Positions 45,525 through 53,761 of a DNA stretch of 64,000 nt are shown here, one piece after another. The DNA is from Frankia sp. AgB1.9 (GTDB lineage: Bacteria > Actinomycetota > Actinomycetes > Frankiales > Frankiaceae), in NCBI RefSeq assembly GCF_016786355.1, contig NZ_JADWYX010000002.1, positions 1 to 64,000 on the forward strand. The letters run 5' to 3'. Position numbers and translations under genes: made by a program. Within the stretch, counting starts at the first letter, position 1, and each line of letters opens with the position of its first letter. The notes beneath the pieces are model-generated. The model worked only from the letters and a program-made list of their open reading frames with translations, searched no databases and was not told the DNA's origin.

Positions 45525-46661
45525 GTGCTGAGCGTGCCTCGTAGCTGGTCGGAGCTGACCCCTGGCTGGATGACGGCGGCGCTCGCCGACGTGTGTCCCG
45601 GCGCCCTCGTCGAGGCGGTCGAGGTCGATGACGTCGCGGACGGGACGAACAGCCGGGCCCGGGTTCGGCTGCGCTACGCGTCCGGCGCCGGCCCCGAGCG
45701 GGTGTTCGTCAAGCGGGAGGGCCGGATGTTCAACCGGCTGGCGCTGACTGCCCTCGGCGCCCGAGAGGCCGAGTCCCGTCTCGTGGCCTCGGGGCTGGCG
45801 TTGCCGCTCGAACATCCCGCCTTCTACGCCGCCGCGGTCGACCGGCGCCGGCTGGCGGCGGTGACGGTGATGGAGGACGTGACGCTGCGCGGTGCCCGGC
45901 CGAACGATGCGACCGTGGCCCTGGACGTCGATCAGGTGCGTACCGGTCTGCTCGGCCTGGCCAGGATGCATGCCGCGTACTGGGGCGGGCCGCTGCCAGA
46001 CCAGCTGGCGTTCGTGCGTCCGTGGCAGGTCGGGCGGGTCTGGGCGCCGGTGTCGTGGACCAGCCTGGCCCGGGCGCTGCGCCTGCTGCGGACCGGCGGG
46101 CACGGCCGGCTGATCCCGCCGGGCGTGGACGCGGGTGTGGTCGAGCGCGGTTTCCGCGGCTGGGCCACGATCGCCGCCAAACACCCGCGGACGCTGCTGC
46201 ACGGTGACCCGCACCTGGCGAACACCTACGCCCTGCCGTCGGGCGTCACCGGCTTCTACGACTGGCAGCTGATCCGAACCGGCAACTGGTCCCACGATGT
46301 CGGCTATTTCCTGGTCTCCAGCCTCAGCACCGCCGACCGGCGCGACCACGAGCGGGACCTGCTCGCCGACTACCTGACGGAACTCGCGGGCCAGGGCGCG
46401 CCCGCCCCGGACTTCGCCGAAGCCTGGGCGCTCTATCGCCAGACGCCGGTGTTCGGCCTCGGCACCTGGCTGCACACCCTGTCCGGCGGGGGCTTCCAGC
46501 CGCTCGACGTGTGCCTGGCCGTTGTCGAACGCTTCGCCACCGCACACGCCGACCACACCCGGACCTGGTCACCTCCGCCCCCGCCCCAACGCCGTCCGGC
46601 CGGTACCCCGCTGACGACCGAACACGACGAGCCCACCCCGACCGGCACACCGAACCACTAG
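45525..46661 (+). CDS. Phosphotransferase (APH/EcKinase-like)
   Basis: 378 residues, aminoglycoside-phosphotransferase-like kinase fold. Catalytic loop LLHGDPHLANTY, metal Asp in GFYDWQLIRTGNW, and nucleotide-lobe Lys likely in VFVKREG. The family includes antibiotic, choline and hydroxylated-lipid or ecdysteroid kinases; it is common beside catabolic clusters in actinobacteria, with unknown substrates. It closely resembles the gene at 59167 in the same window (DWQL..G.W..DVGY and SLS.ADRR.HE blocks). The start is uncertain: GTG 45525 or GTG 45534, both with weak ribosome-binding sites. Flanked on both sides by the same palindromic element. Confidence 0.87.
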   Translation: MLSVPRSWSELTPGWMTAALADVCPGALVEAVEVDDVADGTNSRARVRLRYASGAGPERVFVKREGRMFNRLALTALGAREAESRLVASGLALPLEHPAFYAAAVDRRRLAAVTVMEDVTLRGARPNDATVALDVDQVRTGLLGLARMHAAYWGGPLPDQLAFVRPWQVGRVWAPVSWTSLARALRLLRTGGHGRLIPPGVDAGVVERGFRGWATIAAKHPRTLLHGDPHLANTYALPSGVTGFYDWQLIRTGNWSHDVGYFLVSSLSTADRRDHERDLLADYLTELAGQGAPAPDFAEAWALYRQTPVFGLGTWLHTLSGGGFQPLDVCLAVVERFATAHADHTRTWSPPPPPQRRPAGTPLTTEHDEPTPTGTPNH

Positions 46662-46693
46662 TCCTCCGCGTGGCAGAGGTCCGGCCGCAGGCG

Positions 46694-46768
46694 TGATCGC
46701 TGGTTTGGCCCTCTGGTGGTCGTGAATCGGGCCTGGTCGCAACCAGTTCAGGGCTGAAACCGCGATCA
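46694..46768. repeat. Palindromic repeat element, copy 2
   Basis: The left arm (from 46694) and right arm (ending 46768) both begin TGATCGC read inward and share a GGTTT...GCCCT core, with a 1-base offset and several mismatches. The left arm matches copy 1 through TGATCGC, GTTT, GCCCT and TGGTGGTCGT-like blocks. Confidence 0.75.
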
Positions 46769-46828
46769 TGCCCGCGCGCGGCGCGAGGCCGGCGTCGTGA
46801 CGGGGGCGCGGGCCGTCGGGAGGAACGA

Positions 46829-46863
46829 CGGAGGGCGGCCGCCAGACCGGCGACCGCCCTCCG
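46829..46863 (-). terminator. GC-rich hairpin terminator after the binding-protein gene
   Basis: CGGAGGGCGG (46829-46838) pairs with CCGCCCTCCG (46854-46863); after one mismatch CGCC pairs with GGCG around loop AGACC. It lies 19 nt past the stop of the binding-protein gene, with no U-tract on either side. Confidence 0.75.
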
Positions 46864-46882
46864 AACGTTTGGGCCTACAAGA

Positions 46883-48136
46883 TCAGGAGGTGACGGACTT
46901 CCCGGCGAGGGTGGCGCCGCAGATCGGGGTGGCGCCGTCGACCGGGTGGAACGTGCTGCCCCGGAACTGGGTGACCCAGATGCAGTTGTCGACGCCGTTC
47001 ACGATGTTCTCGCGGTCGTTCGGGTCGAGCTTGTGGGTGCCGTACAGGCCCATTCCGGTGAAGTCGTGAATCTTGGCGAGCGAGGCGATCAGGGACGCCG
47101 AGGTCGGCTTGGCGCCCGCGCCGCGCAGTCCTTCGACCAGCATGCCGACGGTCAGGTAGCCGTTGTACATCCCGAAGGTCGGGGCCCCGGTCATGCCGGT
47201 GCCTGCGAGGTCGGAGACGAACTGCTTGGTCGCGGCCGTCTGCATCTCGACCGGCTCCGCGGACGAGACGAAGAAGACGTTCTGCGCCGCCGCGGTCGCG
47301 CCCGGGCCCGCCGCGAGCAGGTCGCCGCCATAACCGGTCGCCAGCAGCGCCGCCTTGAGGTTCACGCCCTGCTGGCGCAGCCCGGTGATGATGGCGAACG
47401 CGGTATCCGACGTGACCGTGCCGACGAACCCGTCGATGCCGGCGTTCTTCATCGCCAGCACGACCGGGCCGACGTCCGTGGTCCCGAGGGGCAGCGTCGC
47501 GTTCAGGTAGCCGACCTTGACGCCGGCGGCCTCCGCCGAGATCGCGTCCGCCTTGGCCACGTTGGTCGAGGCCGGGAAGCCGACGTAGCCGACGATGCCC
47601 AGGCTGGTGACGCCCTCCTTCTTGAAGAACTCGCCCTGCGTCGCCGCGACCTTGTCCGTGTGCAGCGCGCCGACCACCGAGAACATGTTCTTCGCGGTGA
47701 TCCACTCCGGACCGTCCTCGGCGATGCCGATGACGGGGACGTTGTGGGCGGTGAGGTAGTTCGACGCCAAGAACGTGAGGCTGGAGTTGGCGAGTACCGC
47801 GTCGACGTGGTCCTGCGTGACGAACTTCTGCGCGACGGACAGCGCCGTGGTCGGGTTGGTGGCCGTATCACCGAGGACGTACTTGATGTCGTAGCCCTCG
47901 CGGCTGGCGTAACGGATGCCCGCCTTCATCCCGTCGAGGCTGGTCTTGTTCACCGACGACGCCGGGCCGGTCATGTCAGTTAAGATCCCGACCTTGACGG
48001 TTTCCTTGGCCGTCTGGCCCGCGCTCGCGCTCGCGTTCACGCTCGGCTTCGACGAGCCGCCGCAGGCCGCGGTCAGGGCGAGCGCGGCGGCGGTGAGCAC
48101 CGCGGCCCGGCCGATCGATCTGCGCCTGTCGTGCAT
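46883..48136 (-). CDS. ABC-transporter substrate-binding lipoprotein, branched-chain amino acid type
   Basis: 417 residues. Signal and lipobox ALTAAC at about residues 19-25, then a Ser/Ala linker and a periplasmic-binding-protein type 1 fold (VKVGILTDMTGPASSVNK, LANSSLTFLASNYLTAHNVPVIG). Such proteins capture amino acids, short amides or aromatic and branched acids. There are no permease or ATPase genes next to it, so it is an orphan in this window and must join a transporter encoded elsewhere or act in sensing. Placed between two catabolic islands; it may take up a substrate of one. Confidence 0.92.
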   Translation of the reverse strand: MHDRRRSIGRAAVLTAAALALTAACGGSSKPSVNASASAGQTAKETVKVGILTDMTGPASSVNKTSLDGMKAGIRYASREGYDIKYVLGDTATNPTTALSVAQKFVTQDHVDAVLANSSLTFLASNYLTAHNVPVIGIAEDGPEWITAKNMFSVVGALHTDKVAATQGEFFKKEGVTSLGIVGYVGFPASTNVAKADAISAEAAGVKVGYLNATLPLGTTDVGPVVLAMKNAGIDGFVGTVTSDTAFAIITGLRQQGVNLKAALLATGYGGDLLAAGPGATAAAQNVFFVSSAEPVEMQTAATKQFVSDLAGTGMTGAPTFGMYNGYLTVGMLVEGLRGAGAKPTSASLIASLAKIHDFTGMGLYGTHKLDPNDRENIVNGVDNCIWVTQFRGSTFHPVDGATPICGATLAGKSVTS

Positions 48137-48193
48137 TCTTTCTCCTCATCTTGGAACTGTTGACGCGCGGTGAGGCGAGCCTCGGGCCTCAGG

Positions 48194-48628
48194 TCAGGCC
48201 GGGCTGAGCACGACTACCGGGATCTTCCGGGTGGTGCGGCTCTGGTAGAGGTCGTAGTTCGGCCAGGCGTCGGTGACGACCTTCCAGAGACGCGGTTTCT
48301 CGTCGTCGGAGGCGGTCCGGGCGACGACCTGGAGATGTTGCGCCCTGACCTGGATCTCGACGGCGGTATTCGCCGAGAGGTTGAGGTACCAGTCGGGGTC
48401 GCGCGGGGAGCCGCCGGTCGAGGCGACGACGAGGTAGTCGTCCCCGTCGCGGGCGAAGATGAGCGCCGTGGTGCGCCGCGCCCCGGTGCGCCGGCCGACG
48501 GTGGTCAGCAGCAGCGTCGGGACGCCGTTCCACAGGTAGCCGACCTCGCCGTCGGTGTCCTGATAGGCGTAGATGTGGTCCTTTCCCAGCAGCGTCAGGT
48601 CTGCCTTGACGTAGTTGTCCTCGGCCAT
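48194..48628 (-). CDS. F420-dependent nitroreductase-family (DUF385) protein
   Basis: 144 residues, split-barrel deazaflavin-dependent fold. Typical blocks: VPTLLLTTVGRRTGARRTTA, LIFARDGDDYLVVASTGGSP, DPDWYLNLSANTAVEIQV and ARTASDDEKPRLW. Members use reduced F420 to reduce double bonds or nitro groups. The ATG at 48628 follows AAAGGAG. It lies 22 nt after the P450 gene, last in the minus arm of the second island. Confidence 0.93.
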   Translation of the reverse strand: MAEDNYVKADLTLLGKDHIYAYQDTDGEVGYLWNGVPTLLLTTVGRRTGARRTTALIFARDGDDYLVVASTGGSPRDPDWYLNLSANTAVEIQVRAQHLQVVARTASDDEKPRLWKVVTDAWPNYDLYQSRTTRKIPVVVLSPA

Positions 48629-48650
48629 GGGAGCTCCTTTCTCGGGCCGG

Positions 48651-49898
48651 TCAGCCGAAAAGGACGGGAATGGCGGTCGCGCCCCGCTCGTACATGCCGA
48701 CGAAGTGCGGCTGCTCGGCGTCGGGGTCCAGGCGCAGGTTCGGCAGCCGGTCCAGCAGCGCGCCGATGCCGATCCGTATCTCGGCGCGGGCGACGTGCAT
48801 GCCGAGACAGATGTGCGGGCCACCGCCGAAGGCGAAGGACGGCCTGAGCTGCCGGTGGATGTCATACGTGTCGGCGTCGCCCCAGCGGGCCGGGTCGCGG
48901 TTGGCGGCCGCCAGGCAGATGTGCAGGACCGAGCCCTCGGGAATGTGGGTGCCGTGGAAGTCGATGTCGCGCGTGGCGTAGCGGGCGAACATCGGGTCGG
49001 TGGGCATCCAGCGCAGCGACTCCTCGATCGCCGGTCGCAGCAGCGCCCGGTCCTCGCGTACCGCGGCCAGCACCTCGGGCCGCTGCAGCAGGGCGGTCAG
49101 CGTGATGCCCATCTGCTTCCAGGTCGTGCCCGAGCCCGCGATCAGCAGCAGCAGCGAGAACGAGAACACCTCCGCGTCGGAAAGCCGGTGGCGCGTCCCG
49201 TCCTCATCGGTGATCTCCGCCTGGACCAGCACGCTGATGAGGTCGTCGCGCGGTTCCTCGCGGCGCGCGGCGACGATCGGCCGGAGAATCTCGATGATCT
49301 TCGCGGGCTGGCCGATCGAGGCCCGGATGTCCAACGCCTGCTCGACGGGAACCCCGAAGCTGCTGGTGATCGTCAGTACCGGGATCGCCGCGCAGAAGTC
49401 GACGTTGAGCTCGGCGCGGCCGTCGGCCAGGAAACCGTCGATCAGCAGGTGGACGGTCCGTTCGATCCAGTTGTGGATCCACCATTCCGCCCTGTTCGGC
49501 ACGAACGACGGCTGGACCAGGGCCCGGTATCGGCGGTGCTCGGCGCCCCCCATCGACAGCATGCTGTTCAGGGCACCGGAGGCGCCGCTGTTCAGGTCGA
49601 CCGGGTCCGGTGAGGACGCGAACACCTCGGGATTGCGGTAGGCCGCGTCGCAGGCCGCCCAGCTGAACACGGAGAAGTGCCGCCGGTCGGGAAAGGGCAG
49701 GCCGGCGAAGAGCAGGTCCTCGCTCACGCCGGTGAGCTCGTGGACGGTGCCCTCGTGGACCGGCCCGGTCTCGCGCAGCCGGTGCCACGCGGGATACGGG
49801 TCGGTCTCGTAGCTGCCTCCCGTGCGCGCGAGGTAGGAGCCGCGCAGGTCGAACAGGCTGCGCAGCCGGGCGCGGTCGAGGATGGCCATTTCGGTCAT
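48651..49898 (-). CDS. Cytochrome P450
   Basis: 415 residues. Heme loop FGGGPHICLG with ligand Cys364, K-helix ESLR, and C-helix His/Arg in MGGAEHRRYRALV. The I-helix reads LLIAGSGTTWKQ: the acidic residue usually before the conserved Thr is Gly, which affects the proton relay in most P450s. Only the ATG at 49898 gives a normal-length P450; the open frame beyond it crosses the SDR and ferredoxin genes. The ferredoxin two genes upstream is a natural redox partner, but no reductase gene is present. Confidence 0.93.
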   Translation of the reverse strand: MTEMAILDRARLRSLFDLRGSYLARTGGSYETDPYPAWHRLRETGPVHEGTVHELTGVSEDLLFAGLPFPDRRHFSVFSWAACDAAYRNPEVFASSPDPVDLNSGASGALNSMLSMGGAEHRRYRALVQPSFVPNRAEWWIHNWIERTVHLLIDGFLADGRAELNVDFCAAIPVLTITSSFGVPVEQALDIRASIGQPAKIIEILRPIVAARREEPRDDLISVLVQAEITDEDGTRHRLSDAEVFSFSLLLLIAGSGTTWKQMGITLTALLQRPEVLAAVREDRALLRPAIEESLRWMPTDPMFARYATRDIDFHGTHIPEGSVLHICLAAANRDPARWGDADTYDIHRQLRPSFAFGGGPHICLGMHVARAEIRIGIGALLDRLPNLRLDPDAEQPHFVGMYERGATAIPVLFG

Positions 49899-49936
49899 GT
49901 GCTTTGACTCGTTCCTACGTTTGGCGTCTTGGCTGG

Positions 49937-50734
49937 CTAGCGCGCCACATAGCCACCGTCGACGGGCAGGAGAACTCCGGTGATGTTCGCGGCCCGGTCC
50001 GAGGCGAGGAACGCCGCGGCGTGGGCGCAGTCCTCGGCGGTGATGGGCCGGCCGAGCGGATGGTTCGCGCCTGTCTGGGCCGCGATTTTCTCGAGCTGCT
50101 CCGGGTCGGTCATGGACAGCCCGCCCGCGGCCATGAAGCCGGTGAAGGGCATGCCGGCCGGGCAGATCGCGTTCGCCCGGATGCCGAACGGCGCGCCCTC
50201 GATGGCGACGGCGCGGGTCAGCTGGTGGACCGCGCCCTTGGTCGCTCCGTACACGGAGCCACCCCAGGCGACGAGGCCGGCGACCGAACCGGTGTTGACG
50301 ATCGCCCCGCCGCCGCCCTGCGCCTTGAACTGCAGGACGGCGTGTTTGCAGCCGTAGAACACTCCCCCGAAGTTCACGCCGACGAGGCGCTGGAAATCCT
50401 CGGCCGTGTGGTCCTCGAGCTTGGCGCCCAGCCGCGGCGTCGGGATGCCGACGTTGTTGAACAGGACGTCGAGCCGGCCGAACGCCTCGACGGTCGCCGC
50501 GATCATCGCGACGACGTCCTGTTCCCTGGAGACGTCGCAGGTGAGCGCGATCGCCGTGCCGCCGGCCTCCTCGATGAGGTGCGCGGCCTCCTTGGCGTCG
50601 TCGGCCCGGATGTCCGCGCACACGACGCGGGCACCCTCCGCCGCGAAGACCAGCGCGGAAGTGCGGCCGACCCCGGACCCGGCTCCGGTGACGATCGCGT
50701 TCTTGCCGGCGAGCAGCTTTCCTTCCGTTGCCAT
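49937..50734 (-). CDS. Short-chain dehydrogenase/reductase
   Basis: 265 residues. TGAGSGVG loop, NNVG in VLFNNVGIPT, catalytic NTGSVAGLV (Ser) and YGATKGA. Resembles NAD-dependent hydroxysteroid/cyclohexanol-type dehydrogenases. The ATG at 50734 has GGGAG about 10 nt before; a GTG three codons upstream would overlap the ferredoxin stop. Between the P450 and ferredoxin genes in one operon, so it probably oxidises the alcohol made by the P450. Confidence 0.92.
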   Translation of the reverse strand: MATEGKLLAGKNAIVTGAGSGVGRTSALVFAAEGARVVCADIRADDAKEAAHLIEEAGGTAIALTCDVSREQDVVAMIAATVEAFGRLDVLFNNVGIPTPRLGAKLEDHTAEDFQRLVGVNFGGVFYGCKHAVLQFKAQGGGGAIVNTGSVAGLVAWGGSVYGATKGAVHQLTRAVAIEGAPFGIRANAICPAGMPFTGFMAAGGLSMTDPEQLEKIAAQTGANHPLGRPITAEDCAHAAAFLASDRAANITGVLLPVDGGYVAR

Positions 50735-50739
50735 ACGGC

Positions 50740-50970
50740 TCACGCTCCCGATCTGCCGCCGGCGGACAACGCCAGCGCGCTTGTTGGGCAGGCCTCGACC
50801 GCGGTACGCACGGACGCCAGGTCCGCGGCGGTGGGCTCGGCGACGAGAACGGCCTTGGCGTCGTCGTCGTGGGTGAAGAAGTCCGGCGCGTAGACGAGAC
50901 AGAGCCCGCTGCCGATGCACAGGTCCCGGTCGACGGTGACCGGCGGAGCGGCCGCCGCGGAATCCCCCAT
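50740..50970 (-). CDS. Small [3Fe-4S]-type ferredoxin
   Basis: 76 residues. Cluster ligands: CIGSGLC (Cys-x5-Cys, with Ser where a 4Fe-4S protein would have Cys) and later Cys in EACPTSALAL. This pattern marks the single [3Fe-4S] ferredoxins that feed actinobacterial P450s. The ATG at 50970 is one base after the amidohydrolase stop, with GGAG before it. Probable electron donor for the P450 in the same operon. Confidence 0.92.
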   Translation of the reverse strand: MGDSAAAAPPVTVDRDLCIGSGLCLVYAPDFFTHDDDAKAVLVAEPTAADLASVRTAVEACPTSALALSAGGRSGA

Positions 50971-50971
50971 G

Positions 50972-52180
50972 TCAGGCTCCGGCGAGGACGGGCGGAACGG
51001 CCGGGGTGAAGCGGTAGAGGCGTTCGGCGTTGCCGCGCAGCAGCTTGTACTGGGTCTCCTCGGGCAGGTGGCTGATGATGGCCTTGACGGTCTGGATGCA
51101 GTTGGGCCAGGTCGAGTCGGAATGCGGGTAGTCGGTCTCGCACATGATGTTGTCCTCGCCGATCTCGGCGAGGCTGGCGATGCCGTGGTGGTCCTCGATG
51201 AAGCAGCCGAAGACGTGGTCGCGGAACGTGGCGCGGATGTCGAGGGTCTCCAGATCGGCGCCGGTGATGCCCTTGTGGTCACCGAACGTCGCGCCGCGCT
51301 GGACCCAGTAGCGCTGCTTGTCCAGGACCTGCTCGGCGCGCTCCAGGTAGTACGGCATCCAGCCGACCTCGCCCTCCGACAGGGCGATCTTCAGGTTCGG
51401 GTAGCGCTGGAACAGGCCGGAGAACAGCCACGACAGCATCGTTCCCGAGGTGCGCATCGCCCCCCAGGTCAGGTTCGCCATGAACGGCGTGTTCGACGCG
51501 ATCTTCGGGACCTGCGAGGACGAACCGACATGCATCGAGACGACCATCTCCAGGTCGTTCGCCGCCGCCATCACCGGCTCCCAGTAACCCGACGGGTCAT
51601 GAATCGTCGGCAGGCCCAACGGCTCCGGGTTCTCGGAGAACGCGAAACTCGTCGCGCCCTTCGCCGCGCAGCGCTCCAGCTCGGCGACGGCGAGCTTCGG
51701 GTCCCACAGCGGGATCAGCACCAGCGGGATGTACCGGCCCGGCGCGGCGGCGCACCACTCGTCGAGCATCCAGTCGTTGTAGATCTTCAGGCAGACCAGG
51801 CCGAAGTCACGGTCGGAGGCCTCGTAGAACAGCTGGCCGCAGAACCGGGGCAGCGTCGGGAAGCACAGCGACGCCAGCACGCCGGCCCGGTCCATGTCCT
51901 TGACCCGCTCGGCGGCGTCATAGCAGCCCGGGCGCATCTCGCTGTACGCGAGCGGCTCCGGGGAGAACTCCTCCTTCGACTTGCCCGCCACGGCGGACAG
52001 CCCCGAGGAGGGGAACTTCTTGCCGTCATAGACCCAGAAGTCCATGCCCTTGTCGTCGAGCTCCATGTGGGGGGCGCGGTCGCGGTCCTTGGCGGGAACC
52101 CGGTCGAGCCAGACGTTCGGCGGCTCCAGCACGTGGTCATCCACCGAGATGAGCCAGTCGAGGTTCAGCTCCGAGGTCAT
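50972..52180 (-). CDS. Amidohydrolase-2-family metal hydrolase/decarboxylase
   Basis: 402 residues, TIM barrel of the aminocarboxymuconate-semialdehyde decarboxylase-like superfamily. Visible elements: WLISVDDHVLEPPNVW at the N-terminus (DDH rather than the usual HxH), His in VVSMHVGSS, and the terminal Asp with His in ETDYPHSDSTWP. Members hydrolyse amides or esters, or decarboxylate, with a zinc or manganese ion. It is followed by the ferredoxin with a 1-nt gap. Substrate unknown. Confidence 0.9.
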   Translation of the reverse strand: MTSELNLDWLISVDDHVLEPPNVWLDRVPAKDRDRAPHMELDDKGMDFWVYDGKKFPSSGLSAVAGKSKEEFSPEPLAYSEMRPGCYDAAERVKDMDRAGVLASLCFPTLPRFCGQLFYEASDRDFGLVCLKIYNDWMLDEWCAAAPGRYIPLVLIPLWDPKLAVAELERCAAKGATSFAFSENPEPLGLPTIHDPSGYWEPVMAAANDLEMVVSMHVGSSSQVPKIASNTPFMANLTWGAMRTSGTMLSWLFSGLFQRYPNLKIALSEGEVGWMPYYLERAEQVLDKQRYWVQRGATFGDHKGITGADLETLDIRATFRDHVFGCFIEDHHGIASLAEIGEDNIMCETDYPHSDSTWPNCIQTVKAIISHLPEETQYKLLRGNAERLYRFTPAVPPVLAGA

Positions 52181-52225
52181 TTCTCCTCCTCTTTCTTCGT
52201 CGCTGCCGGGTTGAGGCGGAAAGCT

Positions 52226-53695
52226 CTAGCGCAGCTCACCGATCGCGATGTGCTTGACCTCCTGGAAGGCGCGCACCCCGTCGGGCCCGCGCTCACGGCC
52301 GAGACCGCTCTGCTTGTAGCCACCGCTGGGCGCGTAGGCGCTGAACACCGCCGTGTTGACGTTCACCGCCCCGGTGCGCAGCCGGCGCGCCACCGCCGTC
52401 GCCGCGGCCACGTCGGCGCCGTAGACCTGGCCGGACAGGCCGTACTCGCTGTCGTTGGCGATACGGACCGCGTCGTCGAGGTCGCGGTAGCCGAGCACCG
52501 CCAGCACCGGGCCGAAGATCTCCTCCTGCGCGGCGGGATTCCCGTTGTCCGGCACGTCCAGGACGGTCGGCTCGACGTAATAGCCGCGGTCCAGCCCGGC
52601 CGGCCGGCCACCGCCGACGGCAACCGTCCCGCCGTTCTTCTCGGCGGCGGCGATGAGGCGTTCGCAGCGGTCGCGCGCGGCGGCGTTGATGACCGGCCCC
52701 ATCAGGGCGGACGGGTCGCTGGGCGGCCCGACCTTGAGCGCGCCGTAGGCGCGGCTGACCGCGGCGACGACCTCGTCCTTGCGGTCGGCCGGCACGACCA
52801 TCCGGGTCGCGGCGACGCAGGCCTGGCCGGCGGTCATCGCCACGACCTGCATCGCGCCGGCGGTCACCTTCTCGACGGCATCGGGCAGGTAGATCTGCGC
52901 CGACTTGCCGCCCAGCTCCAGGGCCACCCGCTTCACGGTCGGCGCGGCCTGGGCGAGGATGCGTCGGCCGACGGCGGTGGAGCCGGTGAACGACACCATG
53001 TCGACCGCCGGATGGGTCGTCAGCAGCTCCGCGCCGGCGGCTCCCTCCTCGATGACGACCGACAGGACGCCCGGCGGAAGGCCGGCGGCCTCGGCCGCGG
53101 CGCCGAATGCTAGCGAGGAGATCGGCGTCAGCGGGCTCGGCCGCAGGATCACCGAGTTCCCAGCCATCAGCGCCGGGATCACCTTCTGGAACGCCATGAT
53201 GATCGCCCCGTTGTACGGAGTGATCGCCGAGACCACGCCGACCGGCTCGTGGCGCCGGACGCTGAGCGCCAGCCGGCCGCGTACCAGCTCGTCGACCGGC
53301 ACGGGGCTGGCTTCCTCGTGCCGCATCGAGAGATACAGCGCGATCGTGTCCCGGCCGAGCCCGAGCCCGGACGCCAGCTGCGCCCGCTCGGCGAACGCGA
53401 CCGGCTGGCCGGCCTCGGCGACCATCGTGGCGACCAGGGCCGGCCCGTTCGCGGCGAGATGGTCGAGGAAGACCCCCAGGATCTTCGCCCGGTCGGCCGC
53501 CGGCAGGTCCGCCCAGACGCCCGCGTCGAAGCTGCGCCTGGCCTCGACGATGGCCCGCTCGACCTCGGCGAGCGGCGTCGTTCCCACCTCGGCGACCGTC
53601 GTCTCGTCGGCCGGGTTCTCCACCCCGAACGCGCCGTCGCCGTCTACCCAGGTACCCGCGACGTAGGACCGTCGCTCCGTGATGATCGCCGGCAC
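52226..53695 (-). CDS. Aldehyde dehydrogenase
   Basis: 489 residues. Glu in ALELGGKSAQ, Cys in AGQACVAATR, NAD motif FTGSTAVGRRI and C-terminal GGYKQSGLGRERG. NAD-dependent oxidation of an aldehyde to acid. The second full ALDH in the window and clearly different from the one at 41235. It stands 45 nt upstream of the amidohydrolase and 66 nt after the thiolase-like gene, so the same operon is likely. Confidence 0.94.
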   Translation of the reverse strand: MPAIITERRSYVAGTWVDGDGAFGVENPADETTVAEVGTTPLAEVERAIVEARRSFDAGVWADLPAADRAKILGVFLDHLAANGPALVATMVAEAGQPVAFAERAQLASGLGLGRDTIALYLSMRHEEASPVPVDELVRGRLALSVRRHEPVGVVSAITPYNGAIIMAFQKVIPALMAGNSVILRPSPLTPISSLAFGAAAEAAGLPPGVLSVVIEEGAAGAELLTTHPAVDMVSFTGSTAVGRRILAQAAPTVKRVALELGGKSAQIYLPDAVEKVTAGAMQVVAMTAGQACVAATRMVVPADRKDEVVAAVSRAYGALKVGPPSDPSALMGPVINAAARDRCERLIAAAEKNGGTVAVGGGRPAGLDRGYYVEPTVLDVPDNGNPAAQEEIFGPVLAVLGYRDLDDAVRIANDSEYGLSGQVYGADVAAATAVARRLRTGAVNVNTAVFSAYAPSGGYKQSGLGRERGPDGVRAFQEVKHIAIGELR

Positions 53696-53761
53696 GCCCG
53701 GCCTCCTCGCTGTTCGTCGGTTCCCGTCCCGGCCGCGCGAGCCCGCGGCGCGTCGACCGGG

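Noticed and set aside
45233-46768. Complete insertion sequence around the phosphotransferase gene
   Set aside because: No transposase is encoded, the flanking hairpins are separate palindromes and not terminal inverted repeats of one unit, and no clear target duplication is seen.
46829-46863. Riboswitch near the binding-protein gene
   Set aside because: The hairpin lies downstream of the gene, not in its leader, and has the simple form of a terminator.
48651-51143. An 830-residue protein with a P450 at its C-terminus
   Set aside because: The first half is antiphase to the SDR and ferredoxin genes; the P450 begins properly at 49898.
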